Assembly: GCF_049959315.1 (NCBI RefSeq)
Contig: NZ_CP188201.1
Source of the DNA: Serratia proteamaculans_D
GTDB taxonomy: Bacteria > Pseudomonadota > Gammaproteobacteria > Enterobacterales > Enterobacteriaceae
Direction: 5' to 3' (one strand)
DNA: 64,000 bases
The position numbers and the translations under genes were made by a program. Positions 8,473 through 15,748 of this stretch are shown one piece after another (positions within the stretch are counted from its first letter, which is position 1; the number at the start of each line of letters is the position of its first letter). The notes below the pieces were generated by a model. That model saw only the letters and a program-made list of their open reading frames with translations, was not told where the DNA came from and did no database searches.

Positions 8473-8998
8473 CATCAGCAGCGGAACAATAGCTAGTTGA
8501 TAATAGTAGAAGTATTGAAAATTAGTTATTACAGTTATTTTTGCGATAAAGGCCACGAAGCATTTTTGTATGGGCATCAGTATTGAGATAAGCAACATTC
8601 TCTATTGATGACGCTTTCAGGCCATGTAGTCAGTACCTACAATCGCAGGGTGTGTACCAAAACGCGATGATGTAAGGCCATGTTCTAATTGTTTTTTGTT
8701 TGCGATTTTTCAGTTTAGTGCAACAGATCGCAATAGAGGTGAGGCCACGCATCAAAGAGTCTATATCGCGAGGGGAGATGTACCTGGTTAAGCCATCGAT
8801 CTTTGAATATCTATTTGGATTGATGATAAACGTAAACTGGTAAATATAGGGGAGGTTTTAGTTCGCCTAATATTATCTGTGATAAACATGTACATTTAAT
8901 GGTAGTACCTTAGCAGTAAGAAATCAGTAAGTTCATTAATGTTAAACTTGAAGTTGATAGTACCTTAAAAGCCCTGGCAACCATTGTCAGGGCTTTTA
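8473..8998 (+). ncRNA. Possible untranslated RNA of about 525 nt (family unknown)
   Basis: This gene-free interval is bounded by a promoter-like sequence (8439-8466) and a strong intrinsic terminator (8967-8997), both on the plus strand, with no ORF of 60 codons or more between them. The sequence is AT-rich. A 9-nt element, AGTACCTTA, occurs twice near the 3' end. I do not recognise a known small RNA family. It may be a regulatory RNA or a decayed gene. The boundaries are inferred from signals only. Confidence 0.35.
8967..8997 (+). terminator. Strong rho-independent terminator
   Basis: AAAAGCCCTG (8967-8976) pairs with CAGGGCTTTT (8988-8997). Three further inner pairs leave a 5-nt loop, and the stem ends in TTTT. 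It does not follow any annotated gene, which supports a transcript in 8473-8998. The 330 bp from here to the cold-shock gene holds only its leader; the 95-codon ORF there (9018-9305) looks spurious. Confidence 0.75.
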
Positions 8999-9334
8999 TC
9001 TTTTATGCATCAGCCACATGACGATAAAAAGATGCCCACCACCCAGCCTAAGCCCTGTCATCATCACTCATGCGGTGCCAAGGCAATATTGGCCTGCCAA
9101 TGACATTAAAAAAATTAATCCTTGCTTAATAAATCAAACCAAGCCTACTATGGCGGCATCGGTTTGGAACACAGACCTTATGAAAGCAGTTTTAGTAAAG
9201 CAGTTCTCAGTTCAAGCGTTATCTCTAGATACCCTTCTTCATGAGCCTCCTCCTAAGTGCCCCATAAGTAAAAATCTGCAAAACAGGCCATGTTCGCCAC
9301 GTTGAGTGGCTCAAAAAATGAAAAGGATATATCT

Positions 9335-9547
9335 ATGTCTAACAAAATGACTGGTTTAGTAAAATGGTTTAATGCTGACAAAGGCTTCGGCTTTATCACT
9401 CCACAAGATGGCAGCAAAGATGTCTTCGTACATTTCTCCGCCATCCAGAGCAGCGATTTTAAAACCCTGGATGAAGGTCAGAATGTAGAGTTCTCGATTG
9501 AGAACGGCGCTAAAGGCCCATCTGCTGTTAATGTTATCGCGCTTTAA
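9335..9547 (+). CDS. CspA-family cold-shock protein (CspC/CspE type)
   Basis: A 70-residue single cold-shock domain that binds single-stranded RNA and DNA, melts RNA structure and acts as an antiterminator. The RNA-binding motifs are present: KWFNADKGFGFI (RNP1) and VFVHFSAI (RNP2). The start at 9335 is preceded by AAAAGG. The similar start MSNKMTGLVKWFNADKGFGF suggests the CspC/E/G group, but paralogues are too alike to name one. A strong terminator follows at once, so it is monocistronic. The long untranslated stretch upstream is common for csp genes, whose leaders often sense temperature. Confidence 0.9.
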   Translation: MSNKMTGLVKWFNADKGFGFITPQDGSKDVFVHFSAIQSSDFKTLDEGQNVEFSIENGAKGPSAVNVIAL

Positions 9548-9618
9548 TCGCCGATAATCTCGCTAATACTTACGATAGCGATGAAGGCACCAGCCTGAGC
9601 AGTTAAGCATTAGTGATG

Positions 9619-9645
9619 AAAAAACCCGCTTTGAGCGGGTTTTTT
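9619..9645 (+). terminator. Rho-independent terminator of the cold-shock gene
   Basis: AAAAAACCCGCT - TTG - AGCGGGTTTTTT, a near-perfect stem ending in six T residues. It also reads well on the opposite strand and may serve dcuB. Confidence 0.9.
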
Positions 9646-9713
9646 GCATTTCACATCTAAGAAAAGAGTGATTCATCAACAAACAGCATTATCCAGCGCT
9701 GCGCCCCACCCCG

Positions 9714-11054
9714 TTACAAGAAGCCGTATGCTGCAGCCAGCACCCAACCCATCACGCAAGAGACGGACACCCCGATTAAACCCACCATGATGAAACTGTG
9801 GTTGATGACGAACCGTCCGATGTTGGTTGTCCCGGAGCGATCGAACTGAATGGCCGCCAGATCGCTTGGGTAGGTAGGTAAAATATAGTAGCCATAGCAG
9901 GCAGGGGCAGAGGCCACGATATAGGCTGGGTCAACACCGATAGCCAACGCGACAGGGACAATGGCTGCAAGTGCAGCCGCCTGCGAGTTAACAAATTTGG
10001 AAACCAGCAACAAAATGATAGCGTAGGCCCAGGGATACTCTTTCACCAGGGTTCCCAGTACAGACTTTATCTCTTCCAGATGCGCGCCAAACATGGTTTC
10101 GGCCATCCAGGCAATACCGTAAACCGCCACTATGGCAATCATGCCTGAACGGAAAACCTCGTTTTTTGAGATATTGGCCGGATTCGTTTTGGTCGCGATA
10201 ATAATTACTGCACCTGCACACAGCATAAACATCTGGATAACCAATACCATGGAAAGTGGTTTTCCATTAATTAATGGCCGCAGTTCAGAAAAAGCACCCA
10301 ATAGCGCAACAATGGCTATGGTAGCCAGAAAAATCCACATGGCTACCCAGTTGCTGGTAGGCAATTTCTTATCCAGTAAGGTTGCCGTGTCGCCATAAAC
10401 GTATTTATAGTTTTCCGGGTCGGCAATGAAGCTCTGGAACTTTTCATCCTTATCCAGATCCTTACCCCGGAACCAACTGAAGATACCGATAGCAAGAATG
10501 CCGCACAGGGTCGAGGGAATAGTAATGGCCAGCAAATCGAGAAACTCGAGGTGTTTACCATTGAAGGTAAAATTACCCAGCATGGCGACCAGCGATACCA
10601 CAGCGACGGATACCGGGCTGGCTATAATACCCATCTGTGCCCCGATAGAACTGGCTGCCATCGGCCTTTCCGGGCGAATGTTATTTTTGATTGCCACATC
10701 ATAAATAATCGGCAAGATGGTGTATACCACATGCCCGGTGCCGCAAAGAATAGTCAGGATGCAGGTCACGAAGGGAGCGACAATGGAGACATATTTAGGA
10801 TTGCGGCGCAGCATACGCTCGGCAATCTGCAGCATCACGTCAAGCCCACCTGATGCCTGCAGCGTCGCCGATGCGGCCACTACGGCGATGATAACCAACA
10901 TGACATCCACCGGCGGTTTCCCGGGGGGTAAATGAAAAACGAAAACCAGGATGATTAATCCAATACCGCCGAGCAGCCCCAGTGCAATCCCACCTTTCCT
11001 GGCCCCATAAAATAGACAGATCAGTATGACAATAAGCTGAATGGTAAATAACAT
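9714..11054 (-). CDS. dcuB: Anaerobic C4-dicarboxylate transporter DcuB
   Basis: A 446-residue, roughly 12-helix inner-membrane carrier that exchanges external fumarate or malate for succinate during fumarate respiration. The sequence follows E. coli DcuB closely from the start (MLFTIQLIVILICLFYGARK) through FVTCILTILCGTGHVVYTIL to the end (AAAYGFL). In E. coli dcuB is co-transcribed with fumB and controlled by DcuSR, FNR and NarL; here no fumarase gene adjoins. A dyad GTTAATAATTAAC lies at 11082-11094, 28 bp before the start codon, in an AT-rich 225-bp upstream region that may hold the DcuR/FNR sites. I see only half of an FNR-like site. Confidence 0.93.
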   Translation of the reverse strand: MLFTIQLIVILICLFYGARKGGIALGLLGGIGLIILVFVFHLPPGKPPVDVMLVIIAVVAASATLQASGGLDVMLQIAERMLRRNPKYVSIVAPFVTCILTILCGTGHVVYTILPIIYDVAIKNNIRPERPMAASSIGAQMGIIASPVSVAVVSLVAMLGNFTFNGKHLEFLDLLAITIPSTLCGILAIGIFSWFRGKDLDKDEKFQSFIADPENYKYVYGDTATLLDKKLPTSNWVAMWIFLATIAIVALLGAFSELRPLINGKPLSMVLVIQMFMLCAGAVIIIATKTNPANISKNEVFRSGMIAIVAVYGIAWMAETMFGAHLEEIKSVLGTLVKEYPWAYAIILLLVSKFVNSQAAALAAIVPVALAIGVDPAYIVASAPACYGYYILPTYPSDLAAIQFDRSGTTNIGRFVINHSFIMVGLIGVSVSCVMGWVLAAAYGFL

Positions 11055-11280
11055 GCTAACCTCATTATTATTGTTAAGAAGGTTAATAATTAACTTCTTT
11101 TCATTTTCATTGAGGGATAGCGATCACATATAGATAGTTTTTTTACTTAAAAAAATTCCAGCTAATCAAGTGAAAACCAGTTTGTTTAAATACGGTTATT
11201 ATTATGTTTGTTTTGTAAAAAAATGGAAATTAATTGCCATCATTCTCGGTAAATAAATATAGCTATAAATTTCACTTAAG

Positions 11281-11301
11281 ACTGCCGACAATGCCGGCAG
11301 T
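11281..11301 (-). terminator. Hairpin downstream of the NmrA-like gene
   Basis: ACTGCCG (11281-11287) pairs with CGGCAGT (11295-11301), a 7-bp stem 7 bp after the NmrA-like stop codon. The T-tract is weak. Confidence 0.45.
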
Positions 11302-11307
11302 GATTAA

Positions 11308-12249
11308 TTAAACATCGGGGCAATGTTGTTTCAGCCATCCGCGAACATCCGTCACCTCAATACCCTGCCGAGCATTGTAGGTTTTCGCTTTATCCCAGGA
11401 AACACCATCAGCACGGGCAAACGCCAGTCGGTAAGCCGCGGTGAGACTTTCAGGTGACGCAGCCACAGCATCCTGCAAAGCCTGATGATCCTCGACCACC
11501 AGCGTATAAGGATATCGGTCATGCTCACCAAGCAGTTCAGCCAGCTGACGGTAAGTAATGCTGTCCCCTGCGATATAAATAATTTCATTGTCGATCAGTG
11601 GCCGCTGGAAGAAAATCTTCGCCGTCAGCTGACCAATATCTTCGGGCGTAGTCAGGGTGACCGAATAGTCAGCACTACCCGGTGCATTAACCCTGTAGAG
11701 TTCCCGCTCAACCACCCCAAAGCCGGGGTCGAAAAGATAGCTGGTGAACATTCCGGTCGATACGATGACCCAATTTGTCCTCTGCTGCGCGCGTAGCAGA
11801 CTCCGCACGGCAAGCTGCTCATCCCATACCGGTTGACCGCTTCCCATGCCGATACGATCGTAATCAACGCCAAACTGCCAGGGGAAATAACGGGCGACTC
11901 CGGCTAACAGAACCGCACAAGTAATTTTAAGCTGCGTTCCTTTACCGCCGACAAATCCACTACAGTTAATGACGGCATCATACCTGGCAAAAACCGTTGA
12001 CAGTTCTTGCTCCGATTGCAGGCTAAAATCGGCGGTAACGATATCAATCCCCCATGCTTCGAGCTGCCTTCGACGCAACAGGTTTTCCTGCGAGCTATTG
12101 CCAGGTGATAAAGGCCGCAGCAGTACCGTCAATTCGACATCAGGCCGCCGCTCTTTCTCCTTCACAAATCCGTTCAACATGGCCATGCCAAGCTCGCCGG
12201 CCCCCAGAATCAGAATATTAGATATTTGACGACTATTTGAGATGCTCAT
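11308..12249 (-). CDS. NmrA/isoflavone-reductase-like NAD(P)-binding protein
   Basis: A 313-residue atypical short-chain dehydrogenase. The N-terminal ILILGAGELGMAMLNGF is a Rossmann nucleotide-binding loop (GxGxxG). The following strand ends in LLRPLS, consistent with NADP(H) preference. A substrate domain occupies the C-terminal half. The family includes isoflavone reductases and redox-sensing NmrA proteins, so it may be an enzyme or a nucleotide sensor. It is divergent from an HxlR-family repressor, 86 bp away, which probably controls it. Confidence 0.75.
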   Translation of the reverse strand: MSISNSRQISNILILGAGELGMAMLNGFVKEKERRPDVELTVLLRPLSPGNSSQENLLRRRQLEAWGIDIVTADFSLQSEQELSTVFARYDAVINCSGFVGGKGTQLKITCAVLLAGVARYFPWQFGVDYDRIGMGSGQPVWDEQLAVRSLLRAQQRTNWVIVSTGMFTSYLFDPGFGVVERELYRVNAPGSADYSVTLTTPEDIGQLTAKIFFQRPLIDNEIIYIAGDSITYRQLAELLGEHDRYPYTLVVEDHQALQDAVAASPESLTAAYRLAFARADGVSWDKAKTYNARQGIEVTDVRGWLKQHCPDV

Positions 12250-12266
12250 ACTCTCTCCTGCTGTAT

Positions 12267-12297
12267 TGGTCGACCATCCTGTCAGCCTGATAACAGG
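12267..12297. promoter_or_regulatory. Two dyads in the NmrA/HxlR divergent promoter region
   Basis: A perfect palindrome TGGTCGACCA (12267-12276) is followed by the inverted repeat CCTGT (12278-12282) / ACAGG (12293-12297). Either could be the HxlR operator. Inferred from position and symmetry. Confidence 0.4.
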
Positions 12298-12335
12298 GGA
12301 TCAATCAGGTACACCGTTGATACTGCGAGGATGAA

Positions 12336-12773
12336 ATGAAACTCAACGACGAACAAAAAACAAAATTTGCCGCGATATGCAGTGCGCTCAGCGATGAAGA
12401 TGACAGCTTAAAACGTGAAGTGCTGGCGCATACCGGCAATCGTTGGTCTCTGAGTATCATCTATACGCTGGGCACCCATGGGCCTTTACGTCATGCGGAA
12501 CTCGGCCGGGCGCTATCCGGTGTCACACAGCGCATGCTGACAAGAACGCTGCGCCATTTGGAGCGTGACGGATTGATTACTCGTCACGACTACCAACAAA
12601 AATACCCGCATCCTCACGTTGAATATCAATTAACCCCAATAGGCGAAGGTGTACTGATTAATATGCTGCCAATGTGGGAATGGATCCTGTCAAACATGCC
12701 TGAGATCCGGGATTCCCGTAGCAAATTTATGGCTGGGGCTATGGATGATCAAGGTGAAAAGACAGCGCTATAA
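12336..12773 (+). CDS. HxlR-family winged-helix transcriptional regulator
   Basis: A 145-residue MarR-like regulator of the HxlR family. The domain runs from about residue 28 to 120, with the usual GNRWSLSIIYTLGTHGPLRH start, the recognition helix in VTQRMLTRTLRHLERDG and the wing region RHDYQQKYPHPHVEYQLTPIG. These proteins typically sense aldehydes or electrophiles, or control a neighbouring oxidoreductase. Being divergent from the NmrA-like gene, it probably regulates that gene and itself. Confidence 0.88.
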   Translation: MKLNDEQKTKFAAICSALSDEDDSLKREVLAHTGNRWSLSIIYTLGTHGPLRHAELGRALSGVTQRMLTRTLRHLERDGLITRHDYQQKYPHPHVEYQLTPIGEGVLINMLPMWEWILSNMPEIRDSRSKFMAGAMDDQGEKTAL

Positions 12774-12874
12774 TTAGGATTTTTACCTAAAAAACAATTT
12801 TAAATTCAATGGCATTAGGATTCATCTTAAAATAGAACCGGCATATTTATGGATATTAAATGCCAAGGAACAGG

Positions 12875-13003
12875 ATGAACAAAAAGGAGCCTAAACCTGA
12901 TTACCAGGTTGAATATGGCGAAGAATGGAAACCAGAAAAAACCTCCAAATGGTTTTGGATCCTGCTGATCGCCATCATCGGTGCTCTGGTCGCCATTTCT
13001 TAA
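12875..13003 (+). CDS. Small single-pass membrane protein, 42 residues
   Basis: A 42-codon ORF with AAGGA 5 nt upstream. The start is polar and charged (MNKKEPKPDYQVEYGEEWKP), and one hydrophobic helix ends the protein (WFWILLIAIIGALVAIS). The arrangement predicts an N-in, single-span inner-membrane miniprotein. It lies between the HxlR gene and the convergent AraC gene. No function is known to me. It looks genuine because of the ribosome-binding site and the clean amphipathic/hydrophobic division. Confidence 0.6.
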   Translation: MNKKEPKPDYQVEYGEEWKPEKTSKWFWILLIAIIGALVAIS

Positions 13004-13018
13004 AGCGCAGGATCCCGG

Positions 13019-13960
13019 TCAATGAGAAGAAATAAAATCTGAAGGGGTCACTGGCGCAGGTAGCGAAAAGTTGTGCCTCATACGTTCAACTTCATTAAGC
13101 GGTGTTAGCCCGAACAGACGTTTAAACTCACGACTAAACTGAGAAACGCTTTCATACCCCACCCGCACGCAGGCTGCTGAAGCGGAGAGATTATTTCGCA
13201 GCATCAGCAATCTGGCCTGATGTAGTCGCGTAGACTTCAAATATTGCATCGGGGACGTATTGGTCACAGTTTTGAAATGGCTATGGAATGTTGGCAGACT
13301 CATACCCGCCTCTTTCGCCAGCGCATTCACATCCAGATGAGAATCATATTCGGCGTGCAATTTTCGCAGCGCTTTCGCCACTTTGCCAAACTGCCCCTGG
13401 GTGGTCAGCGCATTTCGCAACATCTGCCCCTGCGCCCCGGTCATTACGCGGTAATAGATTTCCCGCATCATCGCCGGCCCCAATATCTCGGCATCCAGCG
13501 GTGAAGCCATTACCTGCAGAAAACGTAATACCGAGAGGCTCATAGCGTCATCCATCGGGCTCGATACCATACTCCGTGGAGGCTCGCTGAGGTTCGGACT
13601 ATGCTCATCGAGTTGCAACATCAACTCCGCCGCCAAACTGAAATCCAGCCGCATATAAATCGCCAACATCGGCTCGGCAGCGCTGGCATCCGTTTCCATG
13701 GTAAAGGGCACCGGCACCGAGACCATCAGATAATGCTGCGCATCATACAAATAGACATCACTCCCCAAAAAACCACGTTTTCGCCCCTGCACCACAATGA
13801 CGATCCCCGGTTCATATAAAACCGGCGTGCGCATCAGCGGACGGTTGGAACGTAAAAAGCGCACGTCCGCCAGAGCCGTAAGATTGTAGCCTTCACACGG
13901 GGTTAACCGATCCAAAAGCTCAGCCATCTGGCCGCTAATCGTCGGAGGGGGAATGGTCAT
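13019..13960 (-). CDS. AraC-family transcriptional regulator
   Basis: A 313-residue regulator: an N-terminal AraC_N/cupin-like ligand domain (about 25-200; VLYEPGIVIVVQGRKRGFLG) and a C-terminal double helix-turn-helix (about 215-300; LAKEAGMSLPTFHSHFKTVT and CVRVGYESVSQFSREFKRLF). An upstream ATG at 14044 would add 28 unlikely residues; the chosen ATG at 13960 has AGGTG correctly spaced. It is divergent from the SDR gene at 14122, and similar pairs are common in which the AraC protein controls the dehydrogenase. Confidence 0.88.
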   Translation of the reverse strand: MTIPPPTISGQMAELLDRLTPCEGYNLTALADVRFLRSNRPLMRTPVLYEPGIVIVVQGRKRGFLGSDVYLYDAQHYLMVSVPVPFTMETDASAAEPMLAIYMRLDFSLAAELMLQLDEHSPNLSEPPRSMVSSPMDDAMSLSVLRFLQVMASPLDAEILGPAMMREIYYRVMTGAQGQMLRNALTTQGQFGKVAKALRKLHAEYDSHLDVNALAKEAGMSLPTFHSHFKTVTNTSPMQYLKSTRLHQARLLMLRNNLSASAACVRVGYESVSQFSREFKRLFGLTPLNEVERMRHNFSLPAPVTPSDFISSH

Positions 13961-14121
13961 AAGCACCTGCCAAAAGAGGCTGAAAGTGAACGAAGTGTGA
14001 CACTCAGCGTCAGAGCCGCCCAGACAACTCAGAGGAATAGGCAAACATCAGAGAGGATCCGGGCTACGGATTTTATCCTGTCCCCCCTATTCTGCTTCTC
14101 CACATTACAGAGGAGAGTGTC

Positions 14122-14955
14122 ATGAATCATTCAAAATTATTTTTCATCACCGGGGTCAGCAGCGGTTTAGGTCGTGCACTGGCAGAAGAAGCGCTGAAAG
14201 CAGGACACCGCGTGGTGGGAACATTACGCAACCAGCAGGCCAAAGATGAATTCGAAGCCCTGGCACCGGGCCGCAGCTTTGGCCGCATTCTCGATGTCAC
14301 TCATTTCGCTGCGATTGCCCCTCTGGTCAATACCGTAGAACAGGAACTGGGAGCCGTTGACGTACTGGTCAATAATGCCGGTTATGGCCACGAAGGGACT
14401 ATGGAGGAGTCGCCGTTAACTGATGCTATCCACCAGTTTGAGGTCAACGTGTTCGGTGCGGTAGCCGTAATTAAAGCCTTCCTGCCTTATTTTCGGGCGC
14501 GTCGGGCCGGCCATATTCTCAATGTGACCTCCATGGGCGGCTTCATTACCCTGCCGGGGATCAGCTACTATTGCGGCAGCAAATTTGCCTTGCAGGGTAT
14601 TTCCGAAACGCTGACCAAAGAGCTAAAGCCCTTTAATATTGCAGTCACCGCCATTCAGCCCGGAGCTTTCCGAACCGACTGGGCAGGACGTTCGATGGTA
14701 CGATCAGCGCGTAGCATCAGCGATTACGATCAGAGCTTCGGGCCCATCCGTGAAACACGCGAAAAATACAGCGGCAATCAACCGGGCAATCCGATGAAGG
14801 CAGCCCAAGCCATCCTGCAACTCATCAATACCCCTGAGCCACCGGCATTACTGCTGCTGGGCAGCGATGCCCTGATGTATGTCAGAGAAAAACTGCACCA
14901 AATGAACAGCGATATCGATGCCTGGGAAACTGTCAGCCGTTCAACCGACGGTTAG
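14122..14955 (+). CDS. Short-chain dehydrogenase/reductase (classical SDR)
   Basis: A 277-residue classical SDR. The cofactor loop is TGVSSGLGRALAEEA near the N-terminus, NNAGYG is the conserved structural motif, and the catalytic set is Ser in NVTSMGGF plus Tyr and Lys in YYCGSKFAL (Y-x-x-x-K). The sequence resembles the oxidoreductases often found beside AraC_N regulators. GAGGAGAG precedes the start. The substrate is unknown. It is separated from the next operon by a dyad-containing promoter region. Confidence 0.85.
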   Translation: MNHSKLFFITGVSSGLGRALAEEALKAGHRVVGTLRNQQAKDEFEALAPGRSFGRILDVTHFAAIAPLVNTVEQELGAVDVLVNNAGYGHEGTMEESPLTDAIHQFEVNVFGAVAVIKAFLPYFRARRAGHILNVTSMGGFITLPGISYYCGSKFALQGISETLTKELKPFNIAVTAIQPGAFRTDWAGRSMVRSARSISDYDQSFGPIRETREKYSGNQPGNPMKAAQAILQLINTPEPPALLLLGSDALMYVREKLHQMNSDIDAWETVSRSTDG

Positions 14956-15001
14956 TACTGCCCTGCGTTCACTCTTGTTTACAGCAACATATAGCTTGAT
15001 G

Positions 15002-15050
15002 GTAGTCGACACTGGCCAAAAATTGATTTGGCAACAGTGTCGACTACAAT
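15002..15050 (+). promoter_or_regulatory. Large dyad overlapping the promoter of the dioxygenase/PLP operon
   Basis: GTAGTCGACACTG (15002-15014) is repeated inverted as CAGTGTCGACTAC (15035-15047). Inside it GCCAAA (15015-15020) pairs with TTTGGC (15027-15032). A promoter-like pair TTGATT (15023-15028) and TACAAT (15045-15050), 16 bp apart, lies within the dyad, so a protein bound to it would block or recruit RNA polymerase. As RNA it would also form a 19-bp hairpin with a two-base bulge. Confidence 0.6.
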
Positions 15051-15103
15051 TCAATCGAAATACCTCCCTACAAAGTCAGTCTGGATTCATATTTGAGGTG
15101 ATT

Positions 15104-15748
15104 ATGTTACATAAACACGAAAACGTAATAAGTATGACTGCACTTAGCCACCAGGCCACCCAACAATTAATGCCGTCGTTTTCCGGATTGCCCCATACGC
15201 AACACGCCGACGGCAAGTACCGCTTACGTCGCTATTCGGTCGTCAAACATCTCGATGGTCATGTGGTTGAGATTGGCCCGCGCAATTTCGTTCAGTCGGA
15301 TGAAATCAACCACTTTCAGGGCAATGTGGTGCGCCATTTCGAGCCGATTGACGAAGCCGTATTGCAAAGCGCCGGCATGGAAGAAATGTGCAATCTGTTT
15401 GCTGAAAGCAATGATTTACCTGAAGGAACGGAAATAGAAATCCATCAGATGCGCGTTGTCGCTATTGATAATGAAACGCAGGTAGCGCCGGAAGGGATCC
15501 ATCAGGATGGTTTTGATCATATCGCGATGATTGGTATCCATCGGCAAAATATTGTCGGCGGCGAGATCATGTTATATGCCGATAATCACCAGCCTCCGTT
15601 CTTTAAAAAAGTGTTGGCGGACGGTGAAGCCGTTTTGCTGGCGGACAGTAAGCTATGGCATAACGCCACGCCGATCAGCGCCGTTGTCCCGGAACAAGAG
15701 GGGCATCTTGATCTGTTTGTCCTGACCGCGCGGGGAGAAAAAGCATGA
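15104..15748 (+). CDS. 2-oxoglutarate/Fe(II)-dependent dioxygenase (2OG-Fe_Oxy_2 family)
   Basis: A 214-residue protein with the facial triad His133-x-Asp135 in GIHQDGFDH and His186 in KLWHNATPI, plus Arg near the C-terminus to hold 2-oxoglutarate. The family (PF10014) includes free L-isoleucine 4-hydroxylase of Bacillus and other free amino-acid hydroxylases, so the substrate may be a free amino acid (inference). A longer frame from 14918 exists, but GAGGTG places the start at 15104. The stop overlaps the PLP enzyme (ATGA), so the two are coupled and probably work in sequence. Confidence 0.82.
   Translation: MLHKHENVISMTALSHQATQQLMPSFSGLPHTQHADGKYRLRRYSVVKHLDGHVVEIGPRNFVQSDEINHFQGNVVRHFEPIDEAVLQSAGMEEMCNLFAESNDLPEGTEIEIHQMRVVAIDNETQVAPEGIHQDGFDHIAMIGIHRQNIVGGEIMLYADNHQPPFFKKVLADGEAVLLADSKLWHNATPISAVVPEQEGHLDLFVLTARGEKA

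Noticed and set aside
8778..8843. 21-codon hydrophobic ORF (MYLVKPSIFEYLFGLM...)
   Set aside because: The AGGGG-like sequence is only 2 nt from the ATG, too close to act as a ribosome-binding site; no other support.
8473..8998. CsrB/CsrC-type RNA
   Set aside because: Only a few GGA motifs occur and they are not in repeated hairpin loops, so the Csr family does not fit.
9018..9305. 95-codon ORF upstream of the cold-shock gene
   Set aside because: No ribosome-binding site, proline- and serine-rich nonsense-like composition, no recognisable domain, and overlap with the expected csp leader.
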